Source of the DNA: an uncultured Ruminococcus sp.
GTDB lineage: Bacteria > Bacillota > Clostridia > Oscillospirales > Ruminococcaceae
Reading direction: 5' to 3'
DNA length: 12,013 bases
Assembly: GCA_900319195.1 (NCBI GenBank)
Contig: ONNL01000122.1
Span: 1-12,013 of the forward strand
The notes under the pieces were generated by a model, which was not told where the DNA came from, searched no databases, and was given only the letters and a program-made list of their open reading frames with translations. Positions within the stretch are counted from its first letter, which is position 1; each line of letters opens with the position of its first letter. Shown here piece after piece: positions 6,644 through 12,013 of the stretch. Made by a program: the position numbers and the translations under genes.

Positions 6644-7813
6644 TTATACCATTTTAAAGTTATTGTCTGAATCAAGATACCAGAGAGGTATCCCTGCTGA
6701 GACTGCCGTTTCAGGCTCGGGCACGATTATGCTCGCGCTCTCCTTATCGGATATCCTGTCGGTAACAGTGGAAAAATCGCCCGAGGTATCGGTAGTTGCG
6801 ATAACACAGGCACACGCAGCCTTTTCAAAGCCTGCCGTATTTATCCTCTCATTCGGCACTACCTTTACGGAGAGGACTCTCAGCAGAAGCTGCATGGGAT
6901 AAGCAGGATTGTCCACGCTTTCGCATATCGTTTCGCCACTTACTCCCCTGTATATAAATGTGCAGGCAATTCCCTGCTGTACTATAAGTGTGAGCAGTCC
7001 GAAAACCGAGCGGAGTATCATTTCCTCGCGTCCGACAGAAGCGATCACATCTGCCGTCGAGCGTCTGTAAAGGTCAAGTATCAGCACAGGCTGTACTGTT
7101 GAAGCCGCCTCGTCAAGTCTTACCATGAGCTTTTTCTTTTTCGAGGACAGCTTCCAGTTTATCCTTTTCAGAGGGTCGCCCTGAACATAGTCACGGTGTT
7201 CATATCCCGGAGAGGTGTTTGCCGAGTAGAGCATTGTTGTATCATTTTCCTCTTCCTCATCGCTCGTAAGAACGATGTCGGATATTGAACGGAAGAGCTG
7301 TGAAGATGCCTTTATCTCGGGAATATCGGGGATAACTCCGACCGAGACAGGCTTGGGCAGTTCTGTCCTCACCTTGAATTTCATGAATCCGAGAAAGCCG
7401 CAGGAATATATTCCCTTGATGCTCACCTCGCCGTTTCCGCCTGCAAAGGTTTTCAGTGTGCAGACGTAGTCAACAGGGTCAGAGGACGCGACCGAAAGTC
7501 TGCATACTCTCTCATTCTTTTCAAATACCTCCGACGCAGATACGATGAATTCCACAACTGCAAGCGGGAAAACTCCTTCCTTTTCGACCTTCACGTGTAC
7601 AGGAAGCTCCTTGCCCTTGCTGACATAGCCGTCACAGTCGAATGAAACGTGTATCCTGCTCCTCGCGTAGAGCGCCATAAACAGCGACGCGAGAGGCGGT
7701 ATTATCATGAACGCAATGAGTATAACTCCCATTTTTCCGTCCATGTAAAATGTGAACAGGTAGAGCAGAAACGCAATCGCGCCAATGCTCAGAACGGTTT
7801 TGACTATCCTCAT
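6644..7813 (-). CDS. DUF58 domain-containing protein
   Basis: A 389-residue protein with two N-terminal membrane segments (about 5-23 and 27-49), then a long beta-rich region. The DUF58 core motif is YEHRDYVQGDPLKRINWK (204-221), followed by a basic KKKK patch and LMVRLDEA. DUF58 proteins resemble von Willebrand A folds at this end and are nearly always beside a MoxR ATPase, as here. They are thought to be clients or partners of MoxR in assembling envelope or metal-dependent complexes, but no reaction is known. The ATG at 7813 overlaps the MoxR stop as ATGA, a classical coupling arrangement. The length is normal and nothing looks damaged. Confidence 0.95.
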   Translation of the reverse strand: MRIVKTVLSIGAIAFLLYLFTFYMDGKMGVILIAFMIIPPLASLFMALYARSRIHVSFDCDGYVSKGKELPVHVKVEKEGVFPLAVVEFIVSASEVFEKNERVCRLSVASSDPVDYVCTLKTFAGGNGEVSIKGIYSCGFLGFMKFKVRTELPKPVSVGVIPDIPEIKASSQLFRSISDIVLTSDEEEENDTTMLYSANTSPGYEHRDYVQGDPLKRINWKLSSKKKKLMVRLDEAASTVQPVLILDLYRRSTADVIASVGREEMILRSVFGLLTLIVQQGIACTFIYRGVSGETICESVDNPAYPMQLLLRVLSVKVVPNERINTAGFEKAACACVIATTDTSGDFSTVTDRISDKESASIIVPEPETAVSAGIPLWYLDSDNNFKMV

Positions 7814-8754
7814 GACTTAGCACTCATTGAGGGTACTTCGCACCCTCTAAGAACGCTCTCAACGTATTCCTCGGTCGAGGAGAAGGCTGTCTTGCCCTGC
7901 GGCGAGAGGATAATTCTGTGAGAAAGTACATTTACAGCGACCTTCTTCACATCATCGGGAGTAGCGTACTCCCTCTCATATATGTACGCAAAAGCCTTTG
8001 CCGCCTTGTAGAGAGCTATGCTTCCGCGCGGACTGATTCCGAGAACAGCATTTCTGTCGTTTCTGGTCGAGGAGACTATCGAAACGATATATTTCTTTAC
8101 CTCGTCAGTAACGCGAACCCTTCTGACTTCCTCCTGCATTGCGATAACGTCGTCAACAGTCATTGCAGGCTCGGTAATATTGAGGATAGGATTGTGCATT
8201 TCTGTGCGTTCGAGTATCTTGACTTCCTCGTCACCGTCGGGATAGCCCATTGACAGCTTCATAAAGAATCTGTCCATCTGAGCCTCGGGAAGATGATAGG
8301 TACCGTATGTCTCAACAGGGTTCTGAGTAGCCATTACGAGAAAGGGTCTCGGGAGCTTATGGGTAACTCCGTCAAGGCTTATCTGACGCTCCTCCATTGC
8401 CTCAAGAAGTGCCGACTGCACCTTCGGAGAAGCACGGTTTATCTCGTCTGCAAGGAGGAAATTGCACATGACAGCTCCGTCGCGGTATACAAATTCGCCC
8501 GAATTTGCGTCAACCATCGTAAAGCCTGCGATATCCGAGGGCATTACATCGGGAGTAAGCTGTATTCTGTTAAACTTTCCGCCTATCGAGCGTGAAAGAG
8601 CGGTAATAAGCTGAGTCTTGCCCACTCCGGGTACGTCCTCGAGAAGAACGTGTCCCTCGCAGAGCATAGCGGCAATAAGGCGGATAACCGTATCGTCCTT
8701 GCCGACTATTACCTTTCCAACAGAATCAGCGAGCTTTTTTACATTTGGATTCAT
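7810..8754 (-). CDS. MoxR-family AAA+ ATPase
   Basis: A 314-residue cytosolic AAA+ ATPase of the MoxR group, chaperone-like machines that help mature or activate partner proteins. The Walker A motif is EDVPGVGKTQL (39-49, Lys46), and Walker B is LLADEINRA (100-108, Asp103 and Glu104). Sensor 1 is MATQNP (141-146), and the conserved LPEAQMDRF (155-163) carries the likely arginine finger. A C-terminal lid domain includes the ISPRGS motif. The ATG at 8754 has AGAGG spaced 6 nt away. It is the first gene of the six-gene run and lies just after a strong extended -10 promoter. DUF58 and the transglutaminase-like protein downstream are the likely partners. Confidence 0.97.
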   Translation of the reverse strand: MNPNVKKLADSVGKVIVGKDDTVIRLIAAMLCEGHVLLEDVPGVGKTQLITALSRSIGGKFNRIQLTPDVMPSDIAGFTMVDANSGEFVYRDGAVMCNFLLADEINRASPKVQSALLEAMEERQISLDGVTHKLPRPFLVMATQNPVETYGTYHLPEAQMDRFFMKLSMGYPDGDEEVKILERTEMHNPILNITEPAMTVDDVIAMQEEVRRVRVTDEVKKYIVSIVSSTRNDRNAVLGISPRGSIALYKAAKAFAYIYEREYATPDDVKKVAVNVLSHRIILSPQGKTAFSSTEEYVESVLRGCEVPSMSAKS

Positions 8755-8793
8755 GTGCCACCTCTTGATTTATATTTTTATAGACATACATTT

Positions 8794-8822
8794 ATTATAA
8801 CATATTAATTGAAATACCGCAA
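8794..8822 (-). promoter_or_regulatory. Extended -10 promoter for the MoxR operon
   Basis: The minus strand carries a perfect TATAAT (8799-8794) preceded by TGT, an extended -10. A weaker -35 box, TTGCGG (8822-8817), lies 17 nt upstream. Transcription would start near 8786, leaving a leader of about 30 nt before the MoxR start, mostly AT-rich and ending in the ribosome site. Confidence 0.75.
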
Positions 8823-8841
8823 GAGCAATACATACAAAGAT

Positions 8842-8881
8842 TGCGCTCACTTAATGTGCAAAACGCACAAAAATGAGCGCA
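8842..8881 (-). terminator. Two-part dyad after the 237-residue gene, possible terminator
   Basis: Outer arms TGCGCTCA (8842-8849) and TGAGCGCA (8874-8881) pair over 8 bp. Inside them, TGTGC (8855-8859) and GCACA (8865-8869) pair over 5 bp around AAAAC. In the minus-strand RNA the stem is followed by AUCUUUGU, a weak U-run. It lies 28 nt past the stop of the 237-residue gene and just before the MoxR promoter, so it probably separates the two units. A regulator binding site is the alternative. Confidence 0.55.
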
Positions 8882-8908
8882 TTATAAATCTGTTTTGATA
8901 GGTTATGG

Positions 8909-9622
8909 TCAGTTAAGGTCGCTGTCAGCAGAGGTCTCGTCAATGACCTCGGAGTCATCAAACTCTCCGCCGTGCTTCTTATCGGAAAGTGCCGACATGA
9001 TGAAGCCGATAAATCCGATAAGGAAAACTCCGACGCCGATAAGCAGTACCGCAATAGCAGATTTGTTTATCTTGCGAGCTTCAATGCGGTATTTTGCCAA
9101 ATTGCTCTTCTCAATACCGATAGCACTGAGCTGGTTTACGGTATCATTGTAGAAATCCTTGTACTCCTTATCAGTAGGCTGTTCACTGAGCCTGCCCTCG
9201 AAGTCAATGGAAATCTCGGGGACATCATACTCGGGTATCTCATCATCTGTCAGGTAATCCGTCCACTCGTCAGAAGCGGCTGTGAGCTTCTTCTTCATGT
9301 CCTTGTCTGAGGTCGAGAGGACAACATAAAATGCCTTGTCGAACTCCTCGTCTGTCATATTCTCATATGAATCAGCGGTGAAGCTGCCGACAATAAAGAA
9401 GTCGGTATCCCTGTGGCTCTCCTCATAAGTAGCAAAAGGACCGTAGACAAAATCGATCTCGCCGTCCACAAGTGCGGACTCCTTGAAATCTGAGATCGAC
9501 GACTTGTTCAGATCGACCTTCTTACCCTTGAAAAGCAGCATAGCGTCGCTGAAGCCTGCAAGACAAAAAGCAAGACCAACTATCATCATAATAACAAATA
9601 TCTTAGCTTTCGTGTTCTTCAT
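8909..9622 (-). CDS. Membrane protein of unknown function, 237 residues
   Basis: I do not recognise this family. The product has an N-terminal hydrophobic segment (about 8-30), an external, acid-rich region (about 31-185), a second membrane segment (about 189-209) and a short acidic cytosolic tail. The external region has no obvious catalytic motif or cysteine; aromatic and acidic residues alternate through it. The first segment could be an uncleaved signal anchor, so both ends would be inside. The ATG at 9622 is supported by AGGAGG (9633-9628), 5 nt away. A strong intrinsic terminator for tsf lies about 20 nt before the start, and I see no clear promoter after it. The gene must rely on read-through or on a promoter within the end of tsf. 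A dyad follows its stop. Confidence 0.87.
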   Translation of the reverse strand: MKNTKAKIFVIMMIVGLAFCLAGFSDAMLLFKGKKVDLNKSSISDFKESALVDGEIDFVYGPFATYEESHRDTDFFIVGSFTADSYENMTDEEFDKAFYVVLSTSDKDMKKKLTAASDEWTDYLTDDEIPEYDVPEISIDFEGRLSEQPTDKEYKDFYNDTVNQLSAIGIEKSNLAKYRIEARKINKSAIAVLLIGVGVFLIGFIGFIMSALSDKKHGGEFDDSEVIDETSADSDLN

Positions 9623-9642
9623 AAAAGCCTCCTGTTATGAAG

Positions 9643-9668
9643 AAAGGCGCAGAATACTCCGCGCCTTT
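9643..9668 (-). terminator. Intrinsic terminator after rpsB-tsf
   Basis: On the minus strand AAAGGCGC (9668-9661) pairs with GCGCCTTT (9650-9643) over 8 bp around a 10-nt loop, and the run continues as TTTCTTC. The stem is GC-rich with a U-rich 3' side, so it is a good intrinsic terminator. It lies 25 nt past the tsf stop and 20 nt before the start codon of the next gene. Confidence 0.85.
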
Positions 9669-9693
9669 TCTATTTTAAGAACAGTTTCTTATC

Positions 9694-10611
9694 TTACTTT
9701 ATCATGTTTGCTACTTCGTCAGCAAGGTTGTCTTCCTTCTTCTCAACACCCTCGCCGCGCTCGTAACGGATGCACTCTGCAACCTTGATTGTACCGCCGA
9801 GTTTCTTAGCTTCCTGATCAACATACTGCTGAACTGAGAGCTTGTCGTCCTTTACGAAAGCCTGCTCGAGAAGGCAGTTCTCTGTGTAGTACTTGCCTAC
9901 CTTGCCCTCAACGATCTTGATGCGTACCTGCTCGGGCTTTGAAGCCATCTTAGGATCCTCAGACATCTGAGCGAGCATAATCTCCTTCTCGTGCTCAAGA
10001 ACCTCAGCAGGAACCTGCTCACGATTGAGATATGAAGCATTGAGTGCAGCGCTCTGCATAGCAACGTCCTTACCGATATAAGCAACCTTGTCAGCGTCGA
10101 GGTCTGTGTCAAGCTTTACGAGTACACCGATGCTGCCGCCGTTGTGGATGTATGAGAAGGTCTTGCCCTCAACTCTTACGAAACGACGGAGAACGATGTT
10201 CTCTCTGATCTTCATGCCTGCGAGCTCTGTAAGAGCATCGGCAACTGTCTGTGTTGAACCGCTGAGCTGCTCATTCTTGAGAGCATCAACGTCAGCAGGC
10301 TTCTTATCGAGAATTGTCTGTGCAACAGCAGCAACGAAATTCTTGATGTCATCTGTGTTAGCAGCAAAGTCTGTCTCTGTATTTACTTCAAGAAGAACGC
10401 CCTCGTCAGCTGTTGTAACTGCTGTAACGATACCCTCAGCAGCAGCTCTGCCGCTCTTCTTAGCCTGTGTAGCAAGTCCCTTTTCCCTGAGGAACTCGAT
10501 AGCCTTGTCCATATCGCCGTCATTAGCCTCAAGAGCCTTCTTGCAGTCCATCATGCCGACGCCTGTAGCCTTCATGAGATCCTTTATCTCAGCAACGGAA
10601 ACCTTTCCCAT
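9694..10611 (-). CDS. tsf: Translation elongation factor Ts
   Basis: EF-Ts exchanges GDP for GTP on EF-Tu. The product has 305 residues, in the family range. It begins with the UBA-like domain and the signature VGMMDCKKALEA (residues 18-29), followed by FLREKGLATQAKK. The EF-Tu contact motif TDFAANTDDIKNFV follows at about 80, and the C-terminal dimerisation half is intact. The ATG at 10611 has GGAGG 9 nt away. It follows rpsB by 55 nt, the usual rpsB-tsf order. In many bacteria pyrH and frr come next; here a terminator and an unrelated membrane gene follow instead. Confidence 0.99.
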   Translation of the reverse strand: MGKVSVAEIKDLMKATGVGMMDCKKALEANDGDMDKAIEFLREKGLATQAKKSGRAAAEGIVTAVTTADEGVLLEVNTETDFAANTDDIKNFVAAVAQTILDKKPADVDALKNEQLSGSTQTVADALTELAGMKIRENIVLRRFVRVEGKTFSYIHNGGSIGVLVKLDTDLDADKVAYIGKDVAMQSAALNASYLNREQVPAEVLEHEKEIMLAQMSEDPKMASKPEQVRIKIVEGKVGKYYTENCLLEQAFVKDDKLSVQQYVDQEAKKLGGTIKVAECIRYERGEGVEKKEDNLADEVANMIK

Positions 10612-10639
10612 TGTTATATACCTCCAAATTTATAGTATA

Positions 10640-10654
10640 GACTGCCATGCAGTC
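10640..10654 (-). repeat. Intercistronic hairpin between rpsB and tsf
   Basis: GACTGC (10640-10645) and GCAGTC (10649-10654) form a perfect 6-bp stem with a 3-nt loop in the 55-nt rpsB-tsf gap. It is followed by AU-rich sequence, not a U-run. A role in partial termination, messenger processing or balancing S2 against EF-Ts is possible, but this is inference. Confidence 0.5.
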
Positions 10655-10666
10655 ATTATATTCTGA

Positions 10667-11425
10667 TCACTCAGCAGCCTCAGCTGTCTCAGCAGGAGCT
10701 TCTTCCTGTGCAGCCTCTCCCTGCTCGTCAGCAACTGTGTCGCTTCCCTGTCTGCCTTCGATAACAGCATTTGCGATCGTGCCTGCGATAAGCTTTACAG
10801 CTCTGATAGCGTCATCGTTACCGGGGATAACGTAGTCTACCTCGTCAGGAGCGCAGTTTGTATCTACGATAGCAACGATCGGGATGTTGAGCTTCTTAGC
10901 CTCAGCAACAGCGATCTTTTCCTTTCTTGTATCAACGATGAAGAGACAAGCGGGGAGCTTCTTCATGTTCTTGATACCGCCGAGGAACTTCTCGAGCTTC
11001 TCTATTTCAAGGTTGAGCTTTACAACTTCCTTCTTGGGAAGAAGGTCGAATGTACCGTCAGACTCCATTGTGTGAAGCTGCTCAAGTCTCTTGATTCTTG
11101 TCTGGATGGTCTTGAAGTTTGTGAGCATACCGCCAAGCCATCTTGCGTTTACGAAATGTGCACCTGCACGCTCAGCCTCTTCCTTGATGGAATCGCCGGC
11201 CTGCTTCTTTGTACCGATGAACAGTACCTCGCCGCCCTGTGCCGAAAGGTCACGAACGAACATATAAGCTTCTTCAAGCTTCTTTACTGTCTTCTGAAGG
11301 TCGATGATGTAAATTCCGTTTCTTTCTGTGAAAATGTACGGTGCCATTTTCGGATTCCATCTTCTTGTCTGGTGACCGAAATGTACGCCGGCCTCAAGAA
11401 GCTGCTTCATTGATACTACTCCCAT
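10667..11425 (-). CDS. rpsB: 30S ribosomal protein S2
   Basis: S2 is a small-subunit protein needed for late assembly and translation initiation. The product has 252 residues, including a short acidic, Ala/Glu-rich tail after the conserved core. It begins MGVVSMKQLLEAGVHFGHQT, followed by RRWNPKMAPYIF, the S2 signature. Later motifs include FIGTKKQA, NARWLGGMLTNF, and VDTNCAPDEVDYVIPGNDDAIRA near residue 187. The ATG at 11425 has AAGGAGG 8 nt away. It has its own strong promoter and a long foldable leader, fitting autoregulation by S2 as known for rpsB in other bacteria. Confidence 0.99.
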   Translation of the reverse strand: MGVVSMKQLLEAGVHFGHQTRRWNPKMAPYIFTERNGIYIIDLQKTVKKLEEAYMFVRDLSAQGGEVLFIGTKKQAGDSIKEEAERAGAHFVNARWLGGMLTNFKTIQTRIKRLEQLHTMESDGTFDLLPKKEVVKLNLEIEKLEKFLGGIKNMKKLPACLFIVDTRKEKIAVAEAKKLNIPIVAIVDTNCAPDEVDYVIPGNDDAIRAVKLIAGTIANAVIEGRQGSDTVADEQGEAAQEEAPAETAEAAE

Positions 11426-11462
11426 TGTGTAGTCCTCCTTAAAATTTGGTTATTATTATCCT

Positions 11463-11514
11463 CCGCCCGAGTCGGTTGCAGGCGGCTTTTCAAGTGAAAA
11501 GCACCGTGCCGCAA
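11463..11514 (-). promoter_or_regulatory. Candidate S2 leader RNA with competing stems
   Basis: The rpsB transcript has a leader of about 110 nt. In it, GCGGC (11512-11508) can pair with GCCGC (11486-11482), enclosing an inner UUUUC/GAAAA stem (11500-11496 with 11491-11487). Overlapping bases CCGCC (11485-11481) can instead pair with GGCGG (11467-11463). The second pairing partly covers a GGAGG at 11464-11460 that has no start codon after it. The two folds exclude each other, as in regulatory leaders. Binding of S2 is inferred from its position. Confidence 0.5.
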
Positions 11515-11540
11515 TAAACGGACGTGTGAATTACTGTAAT

Positions 11541-11569
11541 ATTATATCACTTTTCGTATAATTTTTCAA
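11541..11569 (-). promoter_or_regulatory. Strong sigma-A-type promoter for rpsB-tsf
   Basis: The minus strand has TTGAAA (11569-11564), a 17-nt spacer, and a perfect TATAAT (11546-11541) preceded by TGA, an extended -10. Transcription would start near 11534, within the gap between the PRC-barrel gene and rpsB. Confidence 0.88.
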
Positions 11570-11598
11570 GATTTTCCAATACGTCATTTTCACGTTTT

Positions 11599-11883
11599 TT
11601 ATGGCAAATCTGTGCTGATATTTGTTGAAGCTGCACCTATACGGTCAGTCGAGCGATTTATCAGTATAACATCAGTGCCTATCACCTTTATGTCGCCGCA
11701 CGGTATAACAACGTCGTCCTCTCGCCCGAATATCCCGAGAAATCGGGGACTGCCGTATATCACGAGAGCCACAGCCTCGGACGTGTCAAGGTTTATCTCG
11801 ACATCATCTATGTACCCGAGCCGCTCGCCGCTGTTTATGTCGATGACCTCCTTGCTCCGAAGGTCCTCAAGCTTGCATATCAT
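11599..11883 (-). CDS. PRC-barrel protein of the YlmC/YmxH family
   Basis: A 94-residue soluble protein of the PRC-barrel group called YlmC/YmxH, small proteins of sporulating Firmicutes and relatives with no firmly known reaction. The family pattern is visible as LRSKEVIDINSGERLGYIDD (residues 7-26), then the strand run VALVIYG and VVIPCGDIKVIGTDVILI near 57-74. I chose the ATG at 11883, with GGGGTG upstream, because it gives the family's normal N-terminus. The frame stays open to 11925, but the 14 extra residues do not look like the family. The tail of about 20 residues is Ser/Thr-rich and unremarkable. It stops 30 nt before the rpsB -35 box with no clear terminator. The family call rests on the motif pattern. 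Confidence 0.86.
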   Translation of the reverse strand: MICKLEDLRSKEVIDINSGERLGYIDDVEINLDTSEAVALVIYGSPRFLGIFGREDDVVIPCGDIKVIGTDVILINRSTDRIGAASTNISTDLP

Positions 11884-11982
11884 AACGCACCCCAATAACA
11901 GATTTTTCCAAGTTATATGCCGCAAAATACGCCCGAGCGGCTGTGAAACACATATAGAAGCTTTATACGCTCTATTGGCGGG

Positions 11983-12004
11983 AACCCTTTTGAGACAAAG
12001 GGTT
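11983..12004. repeat. Inverted repeat at the right edge
   Basis: AACCCTTT (11983-11990) and AAAGGGTT (11997-12004) form an 8-bp stem around TGAGAC, and GGA/TCC outside can extend it with a small bulge. No U-run follows on the minus strand; the plus strand has a weak UUAUUCCU. It may end a gene lying beyond the window or be part of a leader. The 100 bases between it and the PRC-barrel gene hold no other clear signal. Confidence 0.45.
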
Positions 12005-12013
12005 ATTCCTCAA

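Noticed and set aside
9672..9700. Promoter for the 237-residue gene with TAAAAT near 9672-9677
   Set aside because: The matching -35 position reads AAAGTA, which does not resemble TTGACA, and the transcript would still carry the terminator hairpin.
11884..11925. Fourteen-residue N-terminal extension of the PRC-barrel protein
   Set aside because: The extension does not fit the family start, whereas the ATG at 11883 has a GGGGTG upstream and gives the usual N-terminus.
11926..12013. Promoter or further coding sequence at the right edge
   Set aside because: Minus-strand frames close quickly and no -35/-10 pair with good spacing is seen; the region is too short to judge.

Overview
The window reads as chromosomal DNA of a Gram-positive, low-to-mid GC anaerobe. 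A Ruminococcus-like member of the Clostridia is the best guess. The main support is a secreted protein with a type I dockerin behind a long threonine linker, as in cellulosome-forming ruminococci. Other support is an L27 with the N-terminal extension removed by the Prp protease, a Prp gene between rplU and rpmA, a YlmC/YmxH-type PRC-barrel protein, strong GGAGG-type ribosome sites and extended -10 sigma-A-type promoters. The genus is an inference; no rRNA is present.

All thirteen genes lie on the minus strand, so transcription runs from high to low coordinates. At the right end is a short PRC-barrel gene of the YlmC/YmxH type. Next come rpsB (S2) and tsf (EF-Ts), with a strong promoter and a structured leader of about 110 nt before rpsB. 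A good intrinsic terminator follows tsf, yet it sits only about 20 nt before the start of an unrecognised 237-residue membrane protein gene.

After a large dyad comes a second strong promoter and a tight six-gene run: MoxR ATPase, DUF58 protein, membrane transglutaminase-like protein, secreted C39-like cysteine peptidase with dockerin, prmA (L11 methyltransferase), and a 401-residue soluble protein I do not recognise. The first five are joined by ATGA overlaps or gaps of 2 to 4 nt, so they are very likely one transcript with coupled translation. MoxR, DUF58 and transglutaminase form a widespread trio thought to act at or across the membrane. Here the gene after the trio encodes a protein exported to the cell surface or cellulosome.

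At the left end is rplU-prp-rpmA, with its own strong promoter and a short leader. Prp trims the L27 precursor whose first 21 codons are visible at the window edge.

The window is mostly ordinary core genome. The least ordinary parts are the dockerin peptidase embedded in the MoxR/DUF58/transglutaminase operon, the two ribosomal-protein leaders, the terminator placed just before the 237-residue gene, and the two unrecognised proteins. I saw no tRNA, rRNA, CRISPR array, insertion sequence or prophage gene.
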